Origin: Imbricaverruca yamaguchii
Taxonomy: Eukaryota > Arthropoda > Thecostraca > Neoverrucidae
Assembly (NCBI GenBank): GCA_034440575.1
Contig: JAOTOL010001600.1
Location: 1,932,001 to 1,996,000 of the forward strand
Direction: 5' to 3'
Length of the DNA: 64,000 nucleotides
A program made the position numbers and the translations under genes. Position 1 is the first letter of the stretch; every line of letters starts with the position of its first letter. The notes beneath the pieces are model-generated. The model did no database searches, was not told the DNA's origin, and was given only the letters and a program-made list of their open reading frames with translations. Positions 24,892 to 36,252 of the stretch are shown piece after piece.

Positions 24892-25300
24892 AACAAAAAC
24901 TAGCTTATGCACCATTGCTGGGCTATCCAGGTATCACTAAGGATTACAAATTATATACGTACGCCTCACAGAAAGCTGTTGGAGCAGTTTTAGTACAAGA
25001 ACATGGAGGGCAGGAAAGACTAGTACAATATTTATCAAAACAACTCAACGAAACCCAACAAAAATGGCCGGTTATGGGCAATTTCGAAATTACGCCAATA
25101 TCTACTTGGATCTAAGTTCACCATTATGACTGAGCATCGACCACTTACCTTTTTGAATCTATCATAAATGAAAATCCCATGTTGCAACGATGGGCAATCA
25201 TGCTTTCGGAAGACAACTGTGACGTGGTCTACATAAAAGGCAACACAAATGTAATAGCAGATCATCTTAGCAAAATATGTGAAACCGAACTAAACGTAAA
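24882..25300 (+). pseudogene. Gypsy RNase H remnant
   Basis: YTYASQKAVGAVLVQ, LVQYLSKQLNETQQKWPV and, after a frameshift at about 25100-25180, ML-RWAIML and the terminal NVIADHLSK block, diagnostic of Gypsy/Ty3 RNase H. The first catalytic Asp of the usual YTDAS is Tyr-Ala-Ser here. The domain is connected downstream to a 130-residue acidic linker (to 25664). Confidence 0.8.
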
Positions 25301-25619
25301 CGTAATCGACACTGATCATGTTCTCATAGGCGACTTTAGGAACACCGAATTCAGAAAACCAGAGGAAGAGTTGAGCAGAGAAGAAAAGCTTAAGGATGTA
25401 ATAGTGAACTGGGAAAATATTGAGAATCTTCAGAAAGCAGATGAGGAATTAGCAGAAGTCAGAAAAATTATGAATGATAAAAATCACACGGATTACAAAG
25501 ACGTTGTTCTAAAATACATAGAACTATACAGACTCATTTATAAAGTTAGTGAAGGACCACGCTGTGGACCGTTCCCTGGACTAGTTATGTGTACCAAAAT
25601 GCTTGAGAAATGGAACATA

Positions 25620-26345
25620 AAAAATAATTACATGAATGCTTCTTTGCCGGACATATGGGATTGACCAAAACATATGAGAAACTTAAGTTTAGGTACTGTT
25701 TATATATTTATTTACTTATTTATTATAATTTATTATAATTTATTTAGGTACTGGAGTGGTATGTCGCGAGATACAGTAGCCTACATCAAGGCTTGCGTGC
25801 TCTGCACAGGACGACGGGCCAAGGCAGCTCCAGCCCCAATGCAGGAAATGCCAGTGCCACACTATCCATTTGAAATAATAGTGATAGACTTCTGGACCGT
25901 ACCCAGAAACGGAACACGATAACCGATATGTCATCACAATCGTTGATCACTTTCCTTCTTGGCCGGAAAGTTTCTGTACCGAAAGGAAGGACGCTAAAAC
26001 GGTAGTTAAAATTCTTATGGAGGAGATTATTCCACGACATTCTTGCCCGCGAGTAATTATTTCGGACCTAGGCACGGAATTCGTAAATACAGTAATTGAC
26101 GAACTAGAAACATGCCTGAACATTCGGCATGTCACTACCAGTGTGCATAGGCCGCAAATAAATGGCGGATGCGAGAGGTACCAGAGTGTGCAAAATGATA
26201 TATTAGCAAAGGCAATTAACCAAAATCAAGATGACTGGGATACGAAAATATCCGCAACTCTGGCTGCCTACCGAACGGCAAATATTGGTTCAGGCACGAT
26301 ATCACCCTTCTTCACGCTATATGGCCGAGACCCAGTCCTCCCCTA
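25620..26345 (+). pseudogene. Gypsy integrase remnant
   Basis: The HHCC zinc region has GHMGLTKTYEKL (about 25647-25685, read in a shifted frame) and the pair CVLC. The core shows VIDFW (about 25880), SDLGTEFVN (about 26060-26090) and a later HRPQINGGCER with the Glu, so all three acidic DDE positions are recognisable, but in different frames: a shift lies near 25920, and the core resumes at about 25945. A 55-bp duplication with AT-rich filler interrupts the zinc region at 25688-25753. Confidence 0.8.
25688..25753 (+). repeat. 11-bp direct repeat flanking 44 bp of AT filler
   Basis: TTTAGGTACTG at 25688-25698 and 25743-25753 flank 44 bp containing a single C and no G. The filler adds 55 bp including one repeat, which breaks the integrase frame; without it the frame is continuous across the zinc region. 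It looks like an insertion with target-site duplication, or a repair scar. Confidence 0.8.
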
Positions 26346-26522
26346 GACAATTTACTACAACCGAAAGTTAGATATTACGGAGAAGATTACGTACCAAAAA
26401 TGCCAGCCAACTTACACGAAGCTTATAGTCATGTGAAGACTCATATAGTGGACAGCCACGAGAGGAATCGAGATTACGCCGACTGAAAAGCGAAGTCATG
26501 TAACTTTAAAATAGGAGACCCG

Positions 26523-27449
26523 GTGTATTATTACGACACCACCGTGAAACCCGGCACGTCACCCAAACTCGCATTACCATGGAAACCATTCCACATAATA
26601 ATCAAGGAAACCAGTCTCGTAAATTACGTAATTAGAAACCAAATTAACGGTAAAACTCACCTTGTACATGTACCAAAACTACGGTTGGCAGATCCTAACA
26701 CCGCGTGGGAACCCACGATAGATGTTGACGAGCCAGTTAACAGAAAATATCTAGAGAAAAAGTCCGAACCAGATCGCATCACGCCTGAACGCGTTCAACC
26801 TCCAACAGTAGCCAAGCGGCTCGAAGCTGGCCAGAGCAGTATACCAGACGATGATGACTACATGGAGGTAGACACACCGTCCGGTACAATGGCTGCTGAC
26901 ACCGCTGTACCAGAAACGGGAGCAGTCATACCTGGCTCAATGCCAGCACCGCCGGTCGAGTTGGACCGACAGGAAACTGGGTCAGCGCTCACCCAGCCCA
27001 CTGAGCCAGAACAGCCCCCAATCCCCAGCAGCGATTCCGAGGATGAGCTGCCATTGGCCGAAATAGCTGAACGCATGAAACGACCTCTGCCTACGTCTAG
27101 TGAATAAAAAAGTGAAAATCTGCCTTCGCGAGTGACGAAGCGTACAAAACCTCAGAACAGTGATTTCGAGGATAACCTACCTTTATCGGAACTAGCAGGA
27201 CGTTTGAGAAGCTCAGCCGAAAGCCCACCACGAGTTCCCCAAGAAAAACGACCTTTGGAAATAACTTCGGACGATGATTGCCCCCCAGAAAAATTGCAGA
27301 TTCACGACGATACGTCATCATCTGAATATGGCGCTGGTGTTAAATGTGTAAAAATAAAGCCTGATAAGGCTAGTATATTCGCAACTTTTATGCAGAAACA
27401 GGACGCAATGATGTTGGCACAAAGGGAATCACAAACGGAATTGTTCTAA
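26523..27449 (+). pseudogene. Gypsy pol C-terminus with acidic tail
   Basis: The first 60 residues (VKPGTSPKLALPWKPF, NYVIRNQINGKTHLVH, PKLRLA) match the GPY/F region at the end of Gypsy integrases. The rest is a 240-residue acidic, Pro-rich tail with a repeated motif: SDSEDELPLAEIAERMKR (about 27027-27080) and SDFEDNLPLSELAGRLR (about 27160-27210). One in-frame TAA (27105-27107) separates the two halves. The function of the tail is unknown; such tails could bind host chromatin or nucleocapsid (inference). Confidence 0.65.
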
Positions 27450-27638
27450 TCGATGTTCGCATAAGCTGTTAACGATACTGAATGTATACCTGTGAGTCAC
27501 CACAATTAGTACGACATTGTGTTGCAAGGCTCAGTGAAGCCACATACGATGACGCGAGTAGCGTCATCTTTCATGGATTGTCTTGTACCGGCATGAGGAT
27601 GTTATGTAGGACGCTGTGACGTCAAATTATCTGTTGTC

Positions 27639-28223
27639 TTGTGTGACACCGGTATTTTAGTCTGCTACAGAATGTCGCAAGTGGTCAAAATAATCCCTAT
27701 CGTATTATTCCTTATACTTGAAACTACCTACGGAGCTTTGTTTATATCGCGCGGTACAGTGTATGCCACTCATGAAACATGGAATGTGCACATTCCGATT
27801 CTAAAAGACTATTTATCGAACATGTTGATGGAAATGAATCATACGCTTCGACTAAACCTAGCCGACATCCTTAAAGTAGTTCGATCAACCGTCCCACGAA
27901 ACCTATACAGGTCCAAAAGGTCTGAGCTACCATTTGTCGGAGAAGCATTATCATTCATGTTTGGAGCCACCACAGATGCTGACTTAGAAGCAGTCCTAAA
28001 CCGTCTCAACACATTGGAAATTGGCAATGAACAGATCATCCATGTTTTAGGAGAAAGCGTGTCCCTGATGAACCGGACAAACACAGAAGTTCAGATCAAT
28101 CGAAACGCGATCAACCAAATTAGCAATCTAGTAAACAACTTGACTTACCAGGTTTCGGCACTTGAACAGACCGAGGTGCAAAACTTCAAAGCAGCAACCT
28201 ACAAAATCAGATTACAAAAGTAA
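27639..28223 (+). pseudogene. Envelope-like protein, N-terminal part
   Basis: A hydrophobic signal peptide lies at about residues 16-30, starting best at the ATG at 27672. A furin-type basic site RSKR (27909-27920) is followed by a hydrophobic fusion-peptide-like stretch and a long heptad-rich, N-glycosylation-site-bearing helix. This is the layout of baculovirus F-like envelope proteins captured by errantivirus-type Gypsy elements, which would mediate membrane fusion at the cell surface. The frame ends at 28223 with a stop; homologous sequence continues in another frame. Confidence 0.75.
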
Positions 28224-29466
28224 TTGAAAACGCCCGCACCATTCTTCAACAAACCCGAGTACAACATTCGGAGCTACAACTGCAACTTAGCCTTCTGGCT
28301 CATGGCATCTTATCCCGATCATTTGTCAAGCCAACACAGCTTCGTGTCCTTCTGCCAACCATCAAAAACACCTACCTAGCGCAAAACCTCTACCTTATCA
28401 TCCTGACGACTTAGATAAATACTACCAGTTGATACATACCTCCTGGATGGTAGTGAAGACCAATCCTTACGTACTATTGCCCATTCCAGTAGTGACTATT
28501 CATGACCAGTTCGAAGTGTTCGAGATTTTCAACACGAACCTGCCCATTTATAACAGATCTCTAGAAGCAAAATTCGAAATAGGCAAGGTAAAGTACATTG
28601 CTCTTAGCAAGGACAAAACAAGATATCTTAAATTCGATGAGGACATACGCAGCTGCTTAAAACAAAAGCTACCGTTTTGCCACTTTCATAGCGCTGAAAA
28701 ATTCACTACTACCACGTCATCTTGTGTGAAGTCGCTATACTTTCGCGACTCGGTCGATATTGACACCCAGTGCAAAACACTTGTTCCTCGGAAAAGTACC
28801 CCGAAGGCACTAGAAGTACAATGAAATATTTGGCTAATAATTACTGGAACTCCAATACAAATTCAATTAGTTTGTGAAAATGATGCCTCCGACTTTACCA
28901 CTGCAAAACATGCACAGTTGGTGCATTTGAGAAACGGCTGTTCCTTGCTTTCGAAGTATTTCAGAGTCCCCACCGTCAAAACCAAGACGTCCCGACTAGA
29001 TGTCGACCGTGTCAAGTCGCTACGTAAGCAGCTGACCCGGCTGGCCGAGCTGACTGAACAAACTCTCCGGACACAGTTACCCAACCTTGAACATAGCCCT
29101 GAGACAGATGTCCTGTCTAGCCTACCCGACCTCGATATCCCAATCTCCAAACTGAAACTCTGGCTACAAACTATCCAAGACCTTAGATATCATGCTAGAC
29201 TGGGTCACTCAGCATTGATAGTCCCGGCAGCAATTGTGATTGCCGTAACAGGCATCATCATGTGTGGGATTGTGAAACGCAAACAAAACTCCGTTCCCGA
29301 CGCCAACTCTTCTGACCTCGTTCCCCTAACCCCGAGATACCTGGTGAAGCCGTCCTCATTGTTCGATCGCGACCAGAGGTCACCCGAGCCGACAACCGGA
29401 CCTGACCTGACGAGCACGTCAGAGTGCCGCAGGACGTCGACCAGATTACACCCCGTTCTCATCACG
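28224..29466 (+). pseudogene. Envelope-like protein, C-terminal part
   Basis: Continues from the N-terminal part after frame changes. The 28429-28824 frame has several Cys residues and NYS/NRS-type sites; after an in-frame stop at 28822 the next frame (28918 on) has coiled-coil-like sequence, then a hydrophobic membrane span of about 20 residues (29212-29274) followed by the basic KRK stop-transfer. The roughly 60-residue cytoplasmic tail runs without a stop into the chromodomain-like segment. Breaks show that this copy is inactive. Confidence 0.7.
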
Positions 29467-30070
29467 ATGGAGTTTGAGATCGCGCGTGTTCTCGCCCGTA
29501 GGCGGGGCATCCGCGATGAAGAATACTTGGAGGAGTGGTGTGGCTTCCCCCTCGGAGATCACCTGGGAGGAAATTGGTCTCCTTCCGGTAGACCTCTACC
29601 GGAGGATGAGAACTCTGCGTACGCTGCTGCCCTTCGACCGGTACGGCCCGCAAGGTCGTCCGGGACCCCGGCCGACCAAACCAGCGAGTTACCGACACCA
29701 GCCTGACTGGTGCTCCGGCTGCGACCCCAGCCTCGGAGAGCACCACGAGTGGTGCTGCCGGAGCCCGTCTGGCGACGCCGCACCAGCAGCCGAGGCTCCG
29801 GGCGCCGATGATGCCGGCGCGGAGGCAGCCAGCGACGACGCGGCACCCCGCCAAGAGCCCCCGTTGCCCGTCGCAATCGTCGAGCCGACCCGCCGTCAGC
29901 TCCTGCTGGTCCAACGCTTGCGGGCCTGGCGCCAGGGTCGGCCACCCGTACCGGCACCGGAGATGCCGCCGCTGGTGCTGCCGCCCAGCGCGAGAGAAGC
30001 ACAAGAGAGGAGAGACCGCGCCTTCCATGAATTCATGGAAGGCCGTGCGCCCAACCAGCCAACCGAGTGA
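29467..30070 (+). pseudogene. Chromodomain-like segment with Pro/Ala-rich tail, 3' of env
   Basis: From the ATG at 29467 the frame reads EFEIARVLARRRG, EEYLEEWCGFP; after a shift at the C5 run (29547-29551) it reads SEITWEEIGLL. Together these match a chromodomain (E-[YF]-E-[VI]-[ED]-x-[IV]-L, YLVKWKGFP, TWEP). It is followed by DWCSGC and HHEWCC, a possible zinc-binding cluster (about 29706-29758), then a Pro/Ala-rich stretch and a basic helix ending at 30070. The segment is open with the env tail, so it could be fused to env or start at its own ATG. Chromodomains of Gypsy elements normally sit on integrase, not here. Confidence 0.5.
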
Positions 30071-30969
30071 ACCGGGTAGTGGTCGCCCACAGTGGAAATG
30101 AACTGGATTTTAGTTGAATAACGTAGTGACTTATATATTCCCGTGCGGGTTGTGTTTCCGTTCAACTAGTGAGTAGAGTAACATGGTTTTATCCTTAGGA
30201 ATTATCGCTTGTATCGTTTGTATCTAACATGGGCCAGGGTCAGGGGTCCCCTTGCCAAACCCCTTAGACTAACCCGCGTAGAACCTGAGGTCAGAAGTAT
30301 AATCATGTGCTATGAAAATTGTGAACATTTACAAAAGTGTGACGTTAGAAGTCGATGTCATAAAACGGCCATGCTAATCTAGTGGAGGTTAGGATTTCAC
30401 TTGTGTGCGATAATCCAACCTGCTAGGTGGCGCGTTGTGTTATAAAGTAGTTCAGAATTGATCATGCTTCTGGCCCGCGCTGAAAAATATGCTGTCTGAC
30501 TCACCCCATGACTGTAATCAAAATGTTGTGGCTATGTGTACCGACTTGCATCCGTTGTAGATAGGTTAGGAACGCCGGAATGTGCCTTCAGCACGTGGTC
30601 GGTATATGAGTACTTATGAGTCACTAGCAGCCATGTTGTCCGGAGGTGTGTCAAAATGTGTGTCACCAGTCGCTGGCGGGCAATGATGCCCCGTCACTAG
30701 TCTGGCCGCCAATCATGGTACCGAGGGTGGAGCCACCTCCCGGCTGGGTGGTGTTGAAATGTATTGTGACAGAGAGAACCGACAGAGCGGCCGGCGCGCA
30801 CAGGTCTTACCTGCGTTGTAAACCGTTGTCGTAGTGTCGACAGACGGAGCTAAAATTGTCTTTCGACACTTGTCACCTTTCGTCCCTGATTTGCAACCAT
30901 TGAATATGAAGTAAAACGTTTCGCCATCTTTGAACGGGCGTTATCGCAACGCGAGGTCCCAAGACTATT
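30071..30969 (+). other. Probable 3' untranslated region and LTR remnant of the Gypsy element
   Basis: Non-coding and follows the last frame directly. A TATA-like TTATAAAG lies at 30440-30446. No TG…CA borders or polypurine tract can be fixed without the 5' LTR. Confidence 0.3.
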
Positions 30970-31316
30970 CACGCAGCCAACGAAGGAGACTTCACTACAA
31001 TATTCACTGGAGACTTCAACCCACACCACACACTTTGGAACCCAAGCAAAATAGCACTTGACAATAGAGCACGCAAACTCATCACATTAGCGAACAAACA
31101 TAACCTCACAATACTCAACACCGGATCACCAACCTACCTCGTCCCAATCGGCTCCCACCACCCGACAACTCCAGACGTAACCTTCTCATCATCACGCCTA
31201 GCCCTTACCCTATCCTGGACAACCGATACAAACCCACACTTCAGCGACCACGCACCCATCACCATTACCTTCAACAAAATCCCAATCGCCAGCCTGGCCG
31301 GTGGAACCTAAAAAAA
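30970..31316 (+). mobile_element. LINE endonuclease fragment, upstream duplicate
   Basis: Encodes GDFNPHHTLWNP, KHNLTILNTGSPTYLVP, LALTLSWTTD, FSDHAPITITF and SLAGGT, matching the same blocks of the next element (31665-31990) at about 80 per cent. It stops at SLAGGT followed by a stop codon, where the next copy starts. Confidence 0.8.
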
Positions 31317-32026
31317 AGACTCTGAAAAAACATTATGCACTACAAACAAACCCTATAGCACTATGCATTCAAGAAACACACTTCAAACCCCACGACGCAT
31401 ATCACTTCCACATCCCTCACTACACAATACACAGACACGACACACACAACCCACACAGATCAGGCGGTGTATGCACATACATTAGGAACACGACCCCTCA
31501 CCGCCTGATACATTTCGACACCGCGGCAGACATGCTACTAACTGAAATTCATGTACACAATCTAGCTTACACACTTATCAACATTTACGATCCACTCTCG
31601 CGAAACATAGAAAAACTCTCGGAATTAAATAAAGCACTTGACCAAATTCACACATCTATCATTCTCACCGGAGATTTCAACTCACACCACCCCTTATGGG
31701 ACACCCGCACAACACAACCTGATCACAAAGCACACACACTCATCGCAATAGCCACACAGCATAATCTCACAATACTCAACACCGGCTCACCAACCTACCT
31801 AGTACCAATCAGATCCCTCCTCCCTACGACCCCATATGTCGCACTTGCTTCATCACGCATAGCCCTCACCCTATCATGGACATCCGACCCCGACCCACAC
31901 TTCAGCGACCACGCACCCATTACCATTACCTTTACCCAAATCCCTACCACCGCCCCCCCCCCAATCCCCAGTCTGGCCGGTGGAACCTCAAAAAAGCGTC
32001 CTGGAACCCTTTCTCAGAATCCCTAG
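31301..32026 (+). pseudogene. LINE AP-type endonuclease domain
   Basis: CIQETHF, SGGVCTYIRN, LTGDFNSHHPLWDTR, LNTGSPTYL and FSDHAPITITF follow the order of AP endonuclease-like LINE nucleases, with catalytic Glu, Asp and His recognisable. The N-terminal beta strand before IQETHF is missing, replaced by the end of the upstream duplicate. The frame continues in another phase with WNLKKASWNPF and GAPWWSDEC. Confidence 0.8.
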
Positions 32027-32999
32027 CGGTCCGAACAGCCCACAACCCCCAACTATCACCAGACAAATTCGCAGACATGCTCATCACCACAGCACATCAA
32101 CACATACCACAAACAAAACAACGAAGCCAACACAAACCTCGTGGAGCCCCCTGGTGGAGTGACGAGTGCACCGGGCGATCCGCGCGAGAAACCATGCAAG
32201 ACACAGATATGAAAGACACCGCACACCAGAAACACTTAAATATACAAACAACTCAGAACACAATGCAAAACCAGCATCAAAAACGCAAAAAAAACTTCTT
32301 GGAACACATTTAGTACCCAATTTAACAGATTTACACCTCTCGGCGAAATCTGGACACTTCTTAAAACATTCCAACGCCGACAAAGACCTCCAATCAAAGC
32401 CATCACATTTAGACACAACAACAACACCACAACAGACCCACAAACAATAGCAAACGTATTTGCAGACCACTACCATCTCAGATCATCTACACTTCAACGA
32501 AACCCCACCCCCACCACACCTCGAATCAGACACACACGCACACACCTTTACAACACTGGATTTACACCTATATAATTACAATTAGCAATAGCACAGACAG
32601 GTAACACAAGTGTAGGACCGGACAAATTCATTACTCCTTCTTCAAACACCTACCAACCTCAGCACTACACACATTACTCAACACTTACAACACCGCATGG
32701 ACCTACACATACATATACACAATCCTGGTTACACGCTTCTCTCATACCTATACCTAAATCAAACAGGGACTCAACTCTTCGCATTTCCTATTGCCCTATT
32801 GCCCTCACTAGCTGCGTCCACAAACTATTCGAACGCCTTAAACGCCCCCCCCCAAACAAAAAAACACCTTCTCTACATCATTCAAACACAAAACCTAATC
32901 TCTTCTATTCAATCAGGCTTCCTTCCTAATCGACCATGTCTAGACAACCTCACTTACCTCATCACAAACATCCAGGAAGCGGCGGCAAGGAAACGCTCC

Positions 33000-33163
33000 G
33001 GGGACGAGTAGCCTAAGGGTAAGCTGCTCGTCTCACAATCGAAAGATTGTGAGTTCGAGTCTCACCTGTCGCTACTCTTCGCTCGGAACCAATCGGCGTG
33101 AGAGATTGGCGACGATACATGACTCAACGGTCGATGTGTCGTAAAAACCAATAACCAACAAAG
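33000..33163 (+). mobile_element. tRNA-derived SINE inserted in the LINE RT
   Basis: The head resembles a tRNA: A box TAGCCTAAGGG (about 33009-33019) and B box GTTCGAGTC (33053-33061) with a hairpin between. The body runs to AACCAACAAAG. Near-identical 10-bp duplications GRAACGCTCC flank it (32990-32999 and 33164-33173). Removing insert plus one duplication gives an uninterrupted RT frame, which shows that the RT was open when the SINE landed. Confidence 0.85.
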
Positions 33164-33176
33164 GGAACGCTCCACG

Positions 33177-34386
33177 GTGGCCGTCTTCCTGGATGTAAAA
33201 CAAGCCTATGACACTATCAACATAACAGCACTACTACAACACTTACACCATCTAGACATACAGGGCACTGATACATTACCTACGTTTCTATTTACTGAAC
33301 AGAACAGATCTTTTCAAGTCAAAATTGGGCCCCACACTTCAGACTCCAAATTACTCACAACTGGATTAATGCAAGGCTCAGTTCTCAGTCCCCTCCTCTT
33401 CATTTTAGCTCCAAGCTCAGTCATCACCGACAACTTTTCGACCAAAATTGCAATCTACGCCGACGACATAGTACTATGGCCATCTACCGAAGCATCAGCA
33501 CACGCACTAACAGTATTAGAACACGCACCAACAAAACTCCACAACAAACTTGTCACACTAAACCTTCACATCACACCACTCAAATCCAAATGCATGATTT
33601 TCGGCTACAACAGAGACACAAACCTACAACCCCTAAAAATAGACAACTCACCCATTCCCTTCGTCACCACAACAAAATTTATACGTATCACATTAGACCC
33701 ACGACTAACGTTTCGGCCACACCTCATAACATACAAAACGCGTCTAAAAAAGAATCAACATACTACGATTACTATTGGGCACACACTGGGGATCAGACCG
33801 AAACACATTCCTAACTCTTTACAAATCACTCATTAGGTCTATTCTGGAATACGGATCCCCACTCTTCGAAAATGCAGCTAAATCAAACCTGAAAATTATA
33901 GATTCTATTCAACGTCAATGCCTACAAATAGTCACAAGAACTTATATCACCTCACCTTCTCATGCACTTTACATATACCACCACATACCAGAACTGCAGC
34001 ACAGACGTACGGAAGCACTACTTAGGTACCACTACAAGACACAACTCACGAAACAACACCCATGCACCCAGGCACTAAAACTCCACGCAGCATGCATATA
34101 CCAACTCATGAGATCAACACAACTAAAGACTACATTATACTGCCGCATAAACAGACACGCCAACACTCTAGATATAACACACCCCAACGCAGCATCGCCG
34201 CGGATCATCCTACGTGCCCGTCTGCATGGCACAGCATCCACATCCACAGCAGAATTATTCGCAATCTTCTCGGCATACTGCATCATCTACAACACCAAAA
34301 TTGAACACAGCATCATAGCCACAGACGCAAAATCAGCATTACAAAGCATAACACCACACACCAAATACAAACATCCTCATACCTAA
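33177..34386 (+). pseudogene. LINE reverse transcriptase and RNase H
   Basis: FLDVKQAYDTI holds the first catalytic Asp, GLMQGSVLSPLLF the template-grip block, and YADD (33456-33467) the catalytic pair. A frameshift near 33780-33800 moves to LYKSLIRSILEYGSPLFE (thumb). RNase H shows TAELFAIFSA and IIATDAKSAL; the WNPSHTNIHGNEHADTEA block is at about 34440-34495 after another break. The upstream RT blocks (about 32700-33000) end in SNRPCLDNL-type sequence before the SINE. Confidence 0.8.
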
Positions 34387-35075
34387 AATACTACACATCC
34401 ACAAACAACTAACTATACCACAACGGCCAATACTTCTCTGGAACCCAAGTCACACAAACATACATGGCAACGAACACGCAGACACAGAAGCAAACATGGC
34501 TACAACACTACAACAAATCACACAATGTACCTACTCACAATCTGACTACTACCCCACAATACGACAGGCCATCAACAAACACATACAACAAACATGGGAT
34601 ACAGTAATATCAAAGCTACAGAAAATACACAACATACACGAAAACTGGCACTCCATCAACCAAAACACCAGACCCAGAGAACGGACATTAACACGACTAA
34701 GCATAGGACACACAGCACTCACACATTCCTACCTTCTACTCAAATAACAACGACCACAATGCACCACCTGCCATCACACACTTACAATCAAACACATACT
34801 CATATACTGCACCAAATATAACAACCAGAGACAACATATCACAAACTACTGCACAACGAACAACATTCCACTGAACCTCATCACGCTCCTCAACGACGAC
34901 CATCCAGCATTACACGAACACCTCTTCCACTTTTTCAATACTACACACATAATGGAACAACTGTGAAAAAGAAAAAGAAAAAGAAATCCCAAAAAACGTA
35001 AGAAAAATGACCAAAACCAGAAAAACGGAAAAAGTAAAAGATACGGTGCAAAAAGAAAGAAAAAAGAAAGCACGT

Positions 35076-36252
35076 TCTTGCGATGTTCGCATACGGCGAT
35101 GATCCGACCCCCCCCCACTACACCCCATACCCAAATGTGGCACCGACCGAACTGACACCCTTTCTCGACTTCATCACCTCCGGCTCTCAAACAACTCTAC
35201 TGTACGAGCTCTACATCTTCAATCGATCCGGACCACCTCAACTCTACTCTTCAAGACCATCTCAACTCTACTTCACCACCGCTCGACGGCTGTACTAAAC
35301 CTCCACCTCGGATACATCCTCATACCCTATGCTACTCACTCTCTTACACATTTTCTCTTCAGCCGGAACCAGCCGATATCACCACACAGTGGCAGGCTGG
35401 CAAAATTCAACCACACATACATACTAGGAATGTGAACCTTGGTACATCTGTGCCATATTTGTGTCGCCTAAGCAGCTTTGCGTATGGAAGAAGAACTCGT
35501 CTCCAATCAGGTGAATAAGTTAGCTTGTAAGAAAATGCACGTGAATAAAAGGCTCATAAAGCACTAGTTCAGGCGCGATTTTGCCAAAGTTTAATGAGGT
35601 TGAATGCTACTAATTCTTCACAGAACAAAGTAAATTAATGTTCAGCCAGCCTGGAACTAAAAGAAGAAATGTCAGGATAACTAGAGGATTCCCCACAGTT
35701 AGCGCGCTAAAAGAGGCTGTCGAGCCAATTGTTTTTCTCAAATCTACGAAATATAACGTACTGAGGATGTCTGCATTGATGTGATTGGTTTCATCGACAA
35801 GCATCAGATATTGATGCTTCTGCTTGCAAGGCACTTGGATGCATGAATAGCTCGGGAGACGTGTCCAACACTCGCCAGAGTTTTGATTAAAAAATTTAGC
35901 ATTTCCCCTATGGCGCGGCATGGATCAACCGACCAAACTCCTCTGAGCTATGCTAAAACTGGCAGATTGGAACAATACATTTTGGAACCAGAAATGGAAG
36001 TTCGAAGGGAAGGGGCTGCAAGCAGGTTAATTTTAGTGATACAAGTTTGATGTAACACAACATTTTCTGAAAAGTGAACTAATTTCATACAAATATGATT
36101 GATGTTCGAATGACTTAGCTATCGTTTTTACATTGCTTAGCTTGTATTGCTTTCCTTGCTTCAAGCATGTAAAGAAAACATGACTAGTACTATGAATGTC
36201 CAGTAGGTAGCTAATAGACGGTGAATATAAACATAAGCTCTTGAACGTACAC
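35076..36252. other. Unassigned sequence downstream of the LINE
   Basis: No recognisable feature. A short open stretch on the minus strand at about 35760-35830 has plausible splice borders, but its phase does not fit the FReD gene exons. Confidence 0.35.

Larger units (their letters stand above)
24882..30070 (+). mobile_element. 5'-truncated Gypsy-type LTR element with envelope-like gene
   Basis: Order on the plus strand: RNase H, integrase zinc region and core, C-terminal GPY/F-like region with acidic tail, envelope-like glycoprotein, then a chromodomain-like segment. Gag, protease and reverse transcriptase are missing, because the element starts in RNase H exactly at the MITE border. Frames are broken in at least RNase H, the integrase (several places) and env, plus an in-frame stop in the acidic tail. 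This is the layout of errantivirus-like Gypsy elements. No LTR pair can be defined because the 5' LTR is absent. Confidence 0.85.
31317..34975 (+). mobile_element. I-superfamily LINE, 5'-truncated, with RNase H
   Basis: Order: endonuclease (31324-32025), linker with PWWSDEC, reverse transcriptase (about 32700-33830), RNase H (about 34200-34510) and C-terminal Cys region (to about 34960), then an A-rich tail (34964-35070, rich in AAAAAGAAAAAG). An RNase H after the RT assigns it to the I superfamily (I, R1, LOA and relatives). Strong A/C bias on the coding strand. Several frameshifts; a SINE sits in the RT. Confidence 0.85.

Noticed and set aside
29462..30028. Minus-strand frames opposite the chromodomain-like segment
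   Set aside because: Shadows of a GC-rich plus-strand coding region; the plus-strand reading explains the motifs.
33007..33075. Functional tRNA gene in the LINE RT
   Set aside because: The acceptor stem does not pair, an unrelated body follows, and the unit is flanked by target-site duplications, so it is a SINE head.
35760..35830. Exon KHQYLMLVDETNH on the minus strand
   Set aside because: Splice borders are plausible but the phase does not match the preceding tentative exon.
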